Source: Foetidibacter luteolus | GTDB lineage: Bacteria > Bacteroidota > Bacteroidia > Chitinophagales > Chitinophagaceae | DNA length: 64,000 bases | Assembly: GCF_009650435.1 (NCBI RefSeq) | Contig: NZ_VVIP01000013.1 | Span: 72,771 to 136,770 of the forward strand | Reading direction: 5' to 3' | Shown here: positions 43,321 through 51,417 of the stretch, piece after piece | How positions within the stretch are numbered: position 1 is the stretch's first letter | Layout of the letters: each line of letters begins with the position of its first letter | Notes under the pieces: model-generated | Database searches by the model: none | What the model was told of the DNA's origin: nothing | Seen by the model: the letters and a program-made list of their open reading frames with translations, nothing else | Program-made: the position numbers and the translations under genes

Positions 43321-43791
43321 ATGCAAGGTCACCAGCTAATTATTTATACAGACGGCTCATCCCGCGGCAACCCAGGACCGGGTGGATATGGCGCTATACT
43401 GATGTGGGGCGATAAAAAGAAAGAGCTTTCTGCCGGGTACCGTTTAACTACCAATAACAGGATGGAACTGATGGGCGTGATAGCGGCGCTTGAATCGCTT
43501 ACCAAAAAAAATATACCGCTTACCATTTATACAGACAGCCAGTACATTGTTAACAGCGTTACCAAAAAATGGCTGGATGGCTGGATACGCACCGGCTTTG
43601 CAGGCGGCAAAAAAAACAAAGACCTGTGGATGCGTTATTACCAACTATCCAAACAGTACCAGGTAAAATTCGTGTGGGTAAAGGGCCATGCGGATAACCC
43701 TTACAATAACCGCTGCGATGTACTAGCCACTTCTGCCGCAGACGGTAATAACCTGCTGGTGGATGAAGGCTATGAGAACCTGGATGCCTAA
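43321..43791 (+). CDS. rnhA: Ribonuclease HI
   Basis: A 156-residue RNase H that cuts RNA in RNA:DNA hybrids. The DEDD catalytic set is visible as Asp11 (YTDGSSRGNPG), Glu49 (NNRMEL), Asp72 (YTDSQY) and Asp133 (CDVLA); KGHADNPYNN supplies the histidine on the flexible loop (His123). The upstream ATG 43288 adds eleven basic residues; I prefer ATG 43321 because RNase HI usually starts close to the first strand. Confidence 0.93.
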   Translation: MQGHQLIIYTDGSSRGNPGPGGYGAILMWGDKKKELSAGYRLTTNNRMELMGVIAALESLTKKNIPLTIYTDSQYIVNSVTKKWLDGWIRTGFAGGKKNKDLWMRYYQLSKQYQVKFVWVKGHADNPYNNRCDVLATSAADGNNLLVDEGYENLDA

Positions 43792-43829
43792 GCTGCATAT
43801 TACGCTGTTACCGGCTATGCTATGCTGCC

Positions 43830-43905
43830 ACGGTCAGCGTACAAAGCGTTGAAGAGTGCGACGCAACGATGCCTGATAAACATCCTGCTGCCGGGCCCAT
43901 AAAAA
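43830..43905 (+). repeat. GTGCGACGCAA / GGGCCCAT repeat, copy
   Basis: GCGTTGAAGAGTGCGACGCA followed by ATGCCTGATAAACATCCTGC and TGCCGGGCCCATAAAAAATA. It lies about 40 bp after the rnhA stop. Confidence 0.7.
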
Positions 43906-43912
43906 ATAAAAA

Positions 43913-43930
43913 GCCGCCATGCGGCGCCCT
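43913..43930 (+). terminator. Weak terminator-like hairpin after rnhA
   Basis: GCCGC-CAT-GCGGC (43913-43925), then GCCCTTTCAT. The T-run is poor. Confidence 0.35.
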
Positions 43931-43993
43931 TTCATCAATATCATTACCAAGTATGCGGGGTATAACGTTAACTTAGTGCTTAGCTATTAACTT

Positions 43994-44962
43994 ATGAACC
44001 GAACGGACCGTTTAAATGCCATACTGGTACATCTGCAAAGCAAAAAGAAAGTAAAAGCGCAGGAAATTGCCGACCGCTTCGGCATTACGTTGCGTACCGT
44101 TTACCGTGATGTAAAAGCGCTGGAAGAATCCGGAGTGCCTATTATTGGCGAATCGGGCATTGGCTATTCTGTAATGGAAGGTTACCGGTTGCCGCCCGTA
44201 ATGTTTACACAGGAAGAGGCCGCGGCACTTGTGCTAAGCGCAAAGCTAAGCAACCCACTGCCTGGCAATAGCGGCAAGAGCCACCTGGAAGACGCGTTGT
44301 TTAAAATTAAATCTGTTATACGCGGCAGCGATAAAGATTTTTTGGATGAGCTGGAAAAATCTGTTGCGGTAGAAATGTCTAACCTGCCTTCTACGGAAAA
44401 ACCGTCGTACGTAATGCAGCAACTGCAAAAAGCCATGATTGGCAAGTATGTGGTTAAAATGCAATACCAATCTTTGTACAAGAAAGAACAGGTATGGCGG
44501 GATATAGAACCTATCGGCCTTTACTATTACTCCCTGGGCTGGCATATTATTGCCTGGTGCCGCTTAAGAAAAAACTACCGCGATTTTCGCATAGACCGTA
44601 TTTGCCAGTTTACCATTACCGATGAATCTTTCGCTGCCAAAAAACACCAAAGCCTGCAGGAATATATTACCCAAACCACCCGCAAAACGGCTATGCAGGA
44701 AGTGGTAGTACGCATGACAAAGAAAACAGCTTCTTACGTTATAAACCAGAAATATAACTACGGTTTTCTGTCTGAAGAAGAAGTAAACGCCAATGAACTG
44801 CGCATGTACTTTTTAACGTACTGCAATGAGCATTTTGGCCGCTGGCTGTTAACTTTTACCAATGCGGTAACCATTGAGCAACCGCTTGCCTTAAAAGAAT
44901 ATATGTACCGCCTGCTGGATGAATTGAAAGAAAAGTATGAAGGGAGCCTGGAAATGGCTTAA
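43994..44962 (+). CDS. YafY-type HTH/WYL-domain regulator
   Basis: A 322-residue transcription factor. Residues 1-60 form an HTH_11 domain (RTDRLNAILVHLQSKKKVKAQEIADRF). The WYL domain spans about 140-220, with IEPIGLYYYSLGWHIIAWC and RKNYRDFRIDRICQFTI, followed by a WCX-like C-terminal extension. WYL domains sense nucleotides or other small ligands, and many such regulators act in DNA-damage or phage-response settings. The target is unknown; the next gene pair is a toxin-antitoxin locus. Confidence 0.9.
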   Translation: MNRTDRLNAILVHLQSKKKVKAQEIADRFGITLRTVYRDVKALEESGVPIIGESGIGYSVMEGYRLPPVMFTQEEAAALVLSAKLSNPLPGNSGKSHLEDALFKIKSVIRGSDKDFLDELEKSVAVEMSNLPSTEKPSYVMQQLQKAMIGKYVVKMQYQSLYKKEQVWRDIEPIGLYYYSLGWHIIAWCRLRKNYRDFRIDRICQFTITDESFAAKKHQSLQEYITQTTRKTAMQEVVVRMTKKTASYVINQKYNYGFLSEEEVNANELRMYFLTYCNEHFGRWLLTFTNAVTIEQPLALKEYMYRLLDELKEKYEGSLEMA

Positions 44963-44977
44963 AAGACATTTTTCCCG

Positions 44978-44985
44978 TATATTTG
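44978..44985 (+). promoter_or_regulatory. Candidate -7 box of the Xre-RES operon
   Basis: TATATTTG fits TAnnTTTG. With a start site near 44991 the first ATG with a leader is 45001, which guided the antitoxin start choice. It lies 15 bases after the WYL-regulator stop. Confidence 0.4.
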
Positions 44986-45000
44986 GATAAAATGTCCACC

Positions 45001-45507
45001 ATGAATAAAGCGGAAGCCCGGAAAAAGGAAGAAGATTTAAAACTTGGGGTACAGGCCTTTGTTGATAAACATGCCTCAAGTGAATTGGTTACCTGGGCAA
45101 TACTGGGCGGAAAAGAATTTATGCCCCAGGAACCGATTACCAGTCTTGATTTTGTTTCTGTAAGCGATAAAGGCATACCTAAACAATCCGTAGCTAACCT
45201 TGCCGGTATTATGGATGTTCCCATGAAGGATATTGCATCGCTGCTTAACCTTTCGTATAAAACTCTTGGGCGGAAAAAGAATTCTGATGCCCTTGACAGC
45301 CTTTCTTCTTCTTTATCTATCGAAATAGCCAACACCATTGCAAAAGGCCTTTCTGTTTTTGAAGACGCTGACAAATTAAACCGCTGGCTTCAAAAAGAAA
45401 ACAGATCACTTAATGGAAAAAAACCATTTGAGTTGTTGCGTACCCCCACTGGTATTAAACTGGTAAACCGGTTATTGGGCAGAATTGAAGAAGGTGTTTA
45501 TACCTAA
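45001..45507 (+). CDS. Xre/MbcA/ParS-type antitoxin
   Basis: A 168-residue antitoxin of the Xre-RES class. The middle holds a helix-turn-helix-like domain (VANLAGIMDVPMKDIASLLNLSYKTLGRK). The C-terminus has the toxin-binding DUF2384 segment (ANTIAKGLSVFEDADKLNRWLQKEN ... PFELLRTPTGIKLVNRLLGRIEEGVY), typical of proteins paired with RES toxins. It should neutralise the RES protein and repress its own promoter. ATG 44992 is an alternative that would be almost leaderless. Confidence 0.9.
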   Translation: MNKAEARKKEEDLKLGVQAFVDKHASSELVTWAILGGKEFMPQEPITSLDFVSVSDKGIPKQSVANLAGIMDVPMKDIASLLNLSYKTLGRKKNSDALDSLSSSLSIEIANTIAKGLSVFEDADKLNRWLQKENRSLNGKKPFELLRTPTGIKLVNRLLGRIEEGVYT

Positions 45508-45517
45508 TGCATACCCT

Positions 45518-45979
45518 ATGTTTGTTTACAGGATTGTAAAACTGCAAAAAAGGACTGCTGATTTATCAGGCACAGGCGCTTACAACGAGGGCGGCCGCTG
45601 GAACAGCGAAGGCGTATATGCTTTATATACCAGCGAGCATGAAGCCCTTGCTATGCTGGAATTACTGGTACATCTTGATGAATCCGAATTACCGCCACGT
45701 ATGTTTGTAATGACAATTGAGGTGGATGATAATGCCCCTGTTGTGCAAGTACCGGATAGCGAATTACCGGCTGACTGGAGGGTGCCGGGCAACATTGTGT
45801 TACAGGAAAAAGGCGATGACATATTCAACGCACGCCAATACCTGGCTATTAAAGCCCGTTCCGCTGTAATGCCTAACTCGTACAACTATATCCTTAACCC
45901 ACTTTTTACGGGATATTATGACCTTGTTAAGGTAGTTGATGTTAAAGAACTGCAGGTTGATAAAAGACTGCACAAATAA
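45518..45979 (+). CDS. RES-domain toxin
   Basis: A 153-residue RES-family toxin, related to enzymes that degrade NAD+ by phosphorolysis. The start MFVYRI, then GGRWNSEGVYALYTSEH (Arg27 and nearby Tyr) and a later NSYNYILNPLF segment match the RES core carrying Arg, Tyr, Glu and Ser/Asn active-site residues. The gene begins 10 bases after the antitoxin stop, the normal order for Xre-RES pairs. ATG 45518 is preferred to TTG 45485, which would overlap the antitoxin. Confidence 0.9.
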   Translation: MFVYRIVKLQKRTADLSGTGAYNEGGRWNSEGVYALYTSEHEALAMLELLVHLDESELPPRMFVMTIEVDDNAPVVQVPDSELPADWRVPGNIVLQEKGDDIFNARQYLAIKARSAVMPNSYNYILNPLFTGYYDLVKVVDVKELQVDKRLHK

Positions 45980-46105
45980 ACCGCCTATCATTACGCCGCA
46001 CAGGTAACTTCCAGATTTTTCTGTTTTTTTAAAACTTTCTATTTCCTGCTGACATAAGGCTGTCACTAACCGCATGTTTTTTTGTTCTGTCAAAAACATT
46101 ACAAC

Positions 46106-46558
46106 ATGCAAATAACTGCACAGCCGCCCGTTACTGCACTATACTTCAGCACACAAACTACTTTAAGCAGCCTGGCAGAACATATAAGCACCGTTGCACA
46201 GCTCTTATACGCAGAATGCCTAAGGCTACAGCTATGGCCAGCCGGCCCTATACACTGGATTTATTATGAGGCTGATGGCAACCCGCAAACCGTATTTATG
46301 CTCGAAATAGCCCTGCCTGTAGATGGCACTCCCAATGGCGAAACCGCCTTTCCCGTTAAACAATTACCCGCTTTTACATGCGCCGTTACAGAGCACCGTG
46401 GCAACTGGGCAGAGCTTGGTAAAACCTACGGCAGCTTTGTACCACAGGTATTGCACGCCGGGCACAAGCTTAACGGCCAAACAAGGGAACTGTACATTAA
46501 TATAGATTTTAACCAGCCCGAAAACAACATTACACAGGTACAAGTGGGTGTTGAGTAA
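46106..46558 (+). CDS. GyrI-like / effector-binding domain protein
   Basis: A 150-residue stand-alone GyrI-like domain, the ligand-binding half of many AraC and MerR regulators. Two SH2-like beta-alpha-beta motifs are suggested by VTALYFSTQTTLSSLAEHIS and LPAFTCAVTEHRGNWAELGKTYGSF. Stand-alone members bind or hydrolyse small hydrophobic molecules. The ATG at 46106 gives the family's short N-terminus. Confidence 0.75.
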   Translation: MQITAQPPVTALYFSTQTTLSSLAEHISTVAQLLYAECLRLQLWPAGPIHWIYYEADGNPQTVFMLEIALPVDGTPNGETAFPVKQLPAFTCAVTEHRGNWAELGKTYGSFVPQVLHAGHKLNGQTRELYINIDFNQPENNITQVQVGVE

Positions 46559-46583
46559 ATAACAATCAAGTCACGCTAATACT

Positions 46584-47066
46584 ATGACTAATATGAAACC
46601 TATTATCCTCATCCTGCTGCTGGCAGCTAACTTTAACCAGATAGCCCAAAGCCGCTACGAAGTCACTCCATCATCAAATCAATCTGTTATGAAACTAAAT
46701 GCAGGCATCATTACATCTAAGCTTTCAGAAACCAAGGCATTCTATCAAAAGGCGCTTAACTTCGGCATCACATTCGAGAATGAATGGTATGTGTTGCTGC
46801 ACACGCCCGATGGCAAAGACCAGTTAAGCTTCCTGTTACCGCAGCAGCCTTCGCAAAAGCCCATTTTTCAGAAACAGTTTACCGGCCAGGGCGTGTACCT
46901 TACCATTGAGGTAGAGGATGTGGATGCCGAATACAAAAGAATAAAAGACCTGGGCATACCGATTGAAATAGAGCTGAGGGATGAGCCGTGGGGCGACAGG
47001 CACTTTGCTATTGTTGACCCCAACGGCATCGGTATAGATATAGTCAAATACACCAACCCGGAATAA
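46584..47066 (+). CDS. VOC superfamily (glyoxalase-like) protein with an N-terminal signal-like segment
   Basis: The VOC fold spans residues 36-160 (MKLNAGIITSKLSETKAFYQ, VYLTIEVEDVDAEYKRIKDLGI, RHFAIVDPNGIGIDIVKY). Upstream is a 23-residue hydrophobic stretch MKPIILILLLAANFNQIAQS that looks like a signal peptide, unusual since most VOC proteins are cytoplasmic. ATG 46689 would give a normal leaderless VOC protein, so both starts are possible; I list the longer. The enzymatic activity is unknown. Confidence 0.75.
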   Translation: MTNMKPIILILLLAANFNQIAQSRYEVTPSSNQSVMKLNAGIITSKLSETKAFYQKALNFGITFENEWYVLLHTPDGKDQLSFLLPQQPSQKPIFQKQFTGQGVYLTIEVEDVDAEYKRIKDLGIPIEIELRDEPWGDRHFAIVDPNGIGIDIVKYTNPE

Positions 47067-47089
47067 CGCCCCGATCCCCTGAAGGGAAG

Positions 47090-47120
47090 TTTTTATGGGC
47101 CCGGCTGGGTGAACTACTAT
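47090..47120 (-). repeat. GGGCCC-end fragment of the GTGCGACGCAA repeat
   Basis: TTTTTATGGGCCCGGCTGGG followed by GAACTACTATTAAGC resembles 2578-2610; the GTGCGACGCAA half is missing. It lies just after the VOC stop. Confidence 0.5.
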
Positions 47121-47259
47121 TAAGCCCCGGTTGAGCAATCTTACGTGGCAAAGCAGTAAGATTGGAACACTTGTACGTCCGGTAATACTACTGCCCATTG
47201 TGCAGCCTTACCCGGAACACAGCCCGGCTGTATTGATAATTCATAAAAAACAAATCACC

Positions 47260-48420
47260 ATGGCAGAACTGTTAAAAGACATGTACAGCAAAGCTTTCTT
47301 CAATAAGCTTACCAACATATTTTCCGTTACAGTACCCTCCTTTAATGCGCAGTTATTTATGGAACGTATATACGACGGAGAATGGGAAAACCGGGCATTG
47401 AAACAGCGTATGAAACATATTGCCATTACGCTGAAGCACTTTCTGCCTGTTGAGTATGGCAAGGCCATCAGCATTATAAAAGACAGTATTCAATACATGC
47501 GGCGGCAGGGCATACGCGAAAATGGCATTGAGTACATGTTTTTCCCTGAATTTATAGAAATGTTCGGCATTCACGATTATAAAACCTCTGTTATGGCCAT
47601 AGAGTATGTAACACAGTTTACCAGTTGCGAGTATGCCGTACGGCCCTTTATTATCCAGCACCAGGATAAGATGATGAAACAGATGCTCGTTTGGTCAAAA
47701 CATACCAGCCACCTGGTACGCCGCCTTGCCAGCGAGGGTTGCCGCCCACGGTTGCCCTGGGCAGTAGCCTTACCCGCCTTGAAGCAAGACCCTTCGGCTA
47801 TCTTACCGATACTGGAAAACCTTAAAGACGATGAATCTGAATTTGTTAGAAGAAGCGTAGCCAACAACCTGAACGATATTGCCAAAGACCATCCAAAAGT
47901 TGTAATGCAAACAGCGGAAAAATGGAAAGGCTACTCCGATAATACAGATTGGGTAATAAGGCATGGCTGCCGCACTTTGCTAAAGAAAGCGCATGGGGAA
48001 ACCTTGTCTTTCTTTGGCCTTGCCGATACGCAGGACCAGGTTTCTGTTACAGTTCCCGTACTGGAGAAAGATATTATTGCTATTGGGGATGACTTAAGGT
48101 TTGCCTTTAAACTTAAAGTGCGGCACCAGCAACCGGTAAAGCTGCGTATTGAATATGGCATTGATTACATGAAGGCCAACGGAAAGCCCAACCGGAAAAT
48201 ATTTAAACTGGCCGAAAATGTATATCCGCCCGGCAAAGGGGTAGCTTTTCGCCGCTACCAGTCATTCAAAGATTTAACCACCAGGCGGCATTATGCCGGT
48301 AAGCACCGCATCTGCATCATAATAAACGGACAGGAAAAAGCATTGACTGAGTTTAATGTAGTACAACCTATGGTAAGAAAAACAACAGAATATACAGCCC
48401 CGCTTTCTACGGCCGTATAA
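47260..48420 (+). CDS. HEAT-repeat DNA alkylation repair protein (AlkC/AlkD type)
   Basis: A 386-residue protein with a HEAT-like helical array (for example FVRRSVANNLNDIAKDHPKVV, TDWVIRHGCRTLLKKAHGE) of the DNA alkylation repair superfamily. The segment HLVRRLASEGCRPRLPWAVALP is typical of the AlkC branch. A C-terminal region of about 100 residues (VSVTVPVLEKDIIAIGDDLRFAFKLK) looks like an Ig-type beta domain, also seen in AlkC proteins. Such glycosylases remove alkylated bases. The start ATG 47260 is favoured because the longer frame crosses repeat sequence. Confidence 0.85.
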   Translation: MAELLKDMYSKAFFNKLTNIFSVTVPSFNAQLFMERIYDGEWENRALKQRMKHIAITLKHFLPVEYGKAISIIKDSIQYMRRQGIRENGIEYMFFPEFIEMFGIHDYKTSVMAIEYVTQFTSCEYAVRPFIIQHQDKMMKQMLVWSKHTSHLVRRLASEGCRPRLPWAVALPALKQDPSAILPILENLKDDESEFVRRSVANNLNDIAKDHPKVVMQTAEKWKGYSDNTDWVIRHGCRTLLKKAHGETLSFFGLADTQDQVSVTVPVLEKDIIAIGDDLRFAFKLKVRHQQPVKLRIEYGIDYMKANGKPNRKIFKLAENVYPPGKGVAFRRYQSFKDLTTRRHYAGKHRICIIINGQEKALTEFNVVQPMVRKTTEYTAPLSTAV

Positions 48421-48424
48421 AAGA

Positions 48425-48458
48425 AAAACCCCGCCATAAAAAAGCGGGGTTTTAATTT
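48425..48458 (+). terminator. Rho-independent terminator after the alkylation repair gene
   Basis: AAAACCCCGC-CATAAAAAA-GCGGGGTTTTAATTT, a strong 10-bp stem immediately after the stop codon. Confidence 0.85.
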
Positions 48459-48529
48459 ATTATAGAAGCATTAGGAAACTGTCCCTAAATAAGCTAATAG
48501 TATGCCAATCCCTAAAACAGATAGTAACC

Positions 48530-48636
48530 TATTGATTATCAATGAAAGCATGTCTTTGTTGATGAATTTATGATCCGAATTGGGAAAACAGTCCACAAAA
48601 ATGGGAAAGATGGCGGAACAATTGATAATCAATTGG
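48530..48636. repeat. Pair of ATTGATTATCAAT inverted sequences
   Basis: ATTGATTATCAAT (48533-48545) and its reverse complement ATTGATAATCAAT (48621-48633) bracket about 75 bp of sequence with no coding character, resembling ends of a small decayed element. Confidence 0.4.
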
Positions 48637-48706
48637 GTAGAGACACAATGCATTGTGGTAGATGCGAAATGCGTTGTGGTAGAGACACAATGCATTGTGA
48701 CTCTAC
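48637..48706 (+). repeat. Three 21-bp palindromic units closing on a gene stop codon
   Basis: Unit starts are 48637, 48658 and 48679. Units 1 and 3 are identical, GTAGAGA followed by the perfect palindrome CACAATGCATTGTG; unit 2 differs by several bases but keeps GTAGA and GTTGTG. The array ends ACTCTAC (48700-48706), the reverse complement of GTAGAGT, and the CTA at 48703-48705 is the stop codon of the minus-strand S9 peptidase. Confidence 0.85.
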
Positions 48707-50691
48707 AGCCGCAGGTATTTGTTAAACCACTTGATATGGCGCTCGTACCTGTCTTTCTGATAACTGGGCACACTGATGCCATGATTTTGGTTGGGATAAA
48801 TAATTAATTCAGTAGGCACCCCATTGTTTTTCAAGGCCTGGTACATCTGTTCCGCCCCGGCAACCGGCACGTTAAAGTCATTCTCCGATGCCATAAACAT
48901 GGTGGGCGTTTTAATCCTGTCCGCATGTAAAAACGGGTAAGAGAGTTTGAGCCACTTATCGGTATTTTTCCAGGGGGCGCCCAATTCTGTGTCATATTGG
49001 GTAACATATTGGTCTACACCATACATGCTTAACTGCATAGCGCTGCCAGCTCCGCTTACCGCTGCTTTAAAGCGGTTATCGGTAGCAATGGCATAATTGG
49101 TGGAAATACCACCGTAGCTCCAGCCAGCAATACCCAGGCGGTTACCATCTGCTATGCCTTGTTTTACCAGGTAATCAGCGGCGCCATGTATGTCAATAAT
49201 TTCTTTATTGCCCCAATCGCCATAAATGGACTTTATGTAATCTACACCCCGGCCGCTGCTGCCCCTGTAGTTTACGGCGGCTACGGCATAACCTGCGGCA
49301 GCATACACCTGGCGGGCAAAGTCAAACTCAAACTCATCCTGCCCCACCGGCCCCCCATGAATAAACATTACCAGTGGCAATTTTTGACCAGCTACGGCAT
49401 TGGGCGGCAAATAAAGCAATCCTGATACCAGCGTACCATCCTTGCTTTTGGATTGAAAACCTTCTACCTTGCCCAACTGCAGCGGCGCCAGGAACGAATC
49501 CTGCACATAGGTAAGGCGGCGGGTAGCGCCGTTTTCAACAGCGTACAGCTCCGCCGGCATTTCCGGGGTGCTTAGTAAGGCCACCCAGTTAGCAGCGGTT
49601 TTATTGCATTCCAGTTCAGAAAAGCTTTTATCGCCGCTGGTAACCGGCGTAAGTTTGCCGGTAGCCACTTCTACAGAGGCAATGTTATTGCGGCGGTCGT
49701 CTTCCATTAACAGCAGCAGGCTTTTGCCGTCTTTGTTCCATCGCAGGTTACGCACCGGCCTGTCGGCGGATTTGGTTAACAAAACCGGCTCTCCACCCGC
49801 TACATTTATTACAGCGGCATAGCTGTGACCATACATATTAAATGCTTCGCTGCTGCTGCTTTGCAGGTAGGCAATCTGTTTACCATCAGGGCTCCAAACC
49901 GGGTTGTCATCCGTTCCTTCCCAAGTGGTGAGCTTTTTAGGCGCCGCTCCGGGCAAGGCATTCATTACATAGATATCTACATTCTCGTTCCTGTCGGGGT
50001 CTTCCGTATGGTTGGCGGAGAAAGCCACCTGGCTGCCATCCGGTGAAAAGGCAGGATTGCCTTCGTCATAAATGCCGCGGGTAAGTGTGTCCAGTTTTTT
50101 GCTGCTAACATCAAAGAGGTAGAGGTGTGTGGCCCGGCGGTCAAGATAACCCTGGTAATCCTGCTTAAAATGGTAACGGTCTATTACATAAGGTGTTCTT
50201 ATTTTGCTTTTAGCCGTATCAGACTGGTCGAGATCTTTTATTACCAACAGAATTTTCTTACCATCGGGGCTCCAGGCATAATCGTTTATCTCTCCTTTTA
50301 CATTGGTTAGCTTTTTAGCCTCGCCGCCACGACGATCCAGTAAATATACCTGGCTGTATTTTTCTTCGTCATCATCTCCCCTTTTGGCAATAAAGGATAA
50401 ATACTTGCCATCGGGGCTCCATTGCTGGCTGCCTTCGTTACCCGGGCTGCTGGTTAACTGTACCGTTTGGCTGCCATCCCAGCTAACCATCCAGATATCG
50501 CGGTTGCGTTTGTCTTTGGCTGTATCAACAGAGGTAAGCGTATAAGCCACCCAATTACCATCCGGTGATACCTGGGGATTGGCCACGCTTTGCAGGCGGT
50601 AAATGTCAGCAGGGGTAAGGGCACGTTTGGTTTGCGAAAAAGAAATGCCGGCAATAAGCAGGGCCATACCGGACAGCAGTGTTTTCTTCAT
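48703..50691 (-). CDS. S9 family serine peptidase (prolyl oligopeptidase-like)
   Basis: A 662-residue secreted peptidase. A signal peptide (1-19, ending SFSQ) precedes a WD40-like beta-propeller (PQVSPDGNWVAY, QQWSPDGKYLSF, YAWSPDGKKILL, PAFSPDGSQVAF and PVWSPDGKQIAY repeats). The C-terminal alpha/beta-hydrolase domain has the nucleophile in GWSYGG (Ser about 523), Asp in SENDFNVP and His in NQNHGI. It probably cleaves oligopeptides in the periplasm. The stop codon lies within the 21-bp repeat array. Confidence 0.93.
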   Translation of the reverse strand: MKKTLLSGMALLIAGISFSQTKRALTPADIYRLQSVANPQVSPDGNWVAYTLTSVDTAKDKRNRDIWMVSWDGSQTVQLTSSPGNEGSQQWSPDGKYLSFIAKRGDDDEEKYSQVYLLDRRGGEAKKLTNVKGEINDYAWSPDGKKILLVIKDLDQSDTAKSKIRTPYVIDRYHFKQDYQGYLDRRATHLYLFDVSSKKLDTLTRGIYDEGNPAFSPDGSQVAFSANHTEDPDRNENVDIYVMNALPGAAPKKLTTWEGTDDNPVWSPDGKQIAYLQSSSSEAFNMYGHSYAAVINVAGGEPVLLTKSADRPVRNLRWNKDGKSLLLLMEDDRRNNIASVEVATGKLTPVTSGDKSFSELECNKTAANWVALLSTPEMPAELYAVENGATRRLTYVQDSFLAPLQLGKVEGFQSKSKDGTLVSGLLYLPPNAVAGQKLPLVMFIHGGPVGQDEFEFDFARQVYAAAGYAVAAVNYRGSSGRGVDYIKSIYGDWGNKEIIDIHGAADYLVKQGIADGNRLGIAGWSYGGISTNYAIATDNRFKAAVSGAGSAMQLSMYGVDQYVTQYDTELGAPWKNTDKWLKLSYPFLHADRIKTPTMFMASENDFNVPVAGAEQMYQALKNNGVPTELIIYPNQNHGISVPSYQKDRYERHIKWFNKYLRL

Positions 50692-50967
50692 ACATGTTTA
50701 ATTATGCTATAGATAGAGGAAGAATAAATGTATTACACAAAGCAGAAGTAATAAAAAGAATTGCTATTGTTTAGCCAAACAATCTAAAATCTGTATTTCA
50801 ATGTCCGACCTTACCGCAGCCCTCTCCAAAGGAGAGGGAATAAAGCCCAGTTTGCTGAAGGTTAGAAAGGGTACACAATTTTTACTGGAACAATGGTGAA
50901 AATAATTTCAATGGGTTAGCAATGATAATGAAAACTGCCTGCGAAAGAAGCAACAGGCTGCACCTAC
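50692..50967. other. Intergenic upstream of the S9 peptidase, nothing recognised
   Basis: No gene. A small CCCTCTCCAAAGGAGAGGG palindrome is near 50821. The promoter of the peptidase must be in this stretch. Confidence 0.45.
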
Positions 50968-51345
50968 GGGTGAGGGATTGAAGCGGATACCCCGGTGAAG
51001 CCATGGCAGCAGGGCCTTGTGCCGGAGTATGAGCGGAAAGCCCGACCCCTTGCGATAGCTTGGGGCACCCCCAAGTACGAAGTTAGAAGTACGAAGTACT
51101 TACTTATGTTAGATGTTAGATGTGGGGTGTACGATGTAAACAAGTACGAGTTACGAAGTACGAAGTACCTGTAATATGTTTGATGTGAGATGTAATCAAG
51201 TACGAGTTACGAAGTACGAAGAACTTAAATATGTAAGACGTAGATGTAAGACGTAGATGTAAGGTGTACAATGTAAACAAGTATGATTTCCGAAGTACGA
51301 AGTACCTGTAATATGTTAGATGCTTGATTGGGAGGTACGATATAA
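50968..51345. repeat. GGGTGCCCC...CCCTCACCC repeat joined to a TACGAAGTACGA low-complexity array
   Basis: 50968-51072 is a full copy of the ~105-bp repeat (GGGTGAGGGATTGAAGCGG ... GGGGCACCCC). It runs directly into AAGTACGAAGTTAGAAGTAC and about 270 bp of degenerate GTACGAAGTAC and ATGTAAGATGTA units with a loose periodicity of about 70-80 bp (CAAGTACGAGTTACGAAGTA at about 51139 and 51199). The same junction, mirrored, occurs at 59075-59105. Confidence 0.75.
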
Positions 51346-51397
51346 TGGACATGACATGAAATAAGTTTATCTGCCTAACTAATCTTATCCATTGCCC

Positions 51398-51405
51398 TAA
51401 TTTTG
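51398..51405 (+). promoter_or_regulatory. Candidate -7 box of the MFS transporter gene
   Basis: TAATTTTG fits TAnnTTTG, 12 bases before ATG 51418. Confidence 0.35.
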
Positions 51406-51417
51406 CAGTTCACCATT

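Noticed and set aside
48530..48636. Complete insertion sequence between the ATTGAT inverted sequences
   Set aside because: The bracketed stretch is only about 75 bp with no transposase; it could at most be a decayed remnant.
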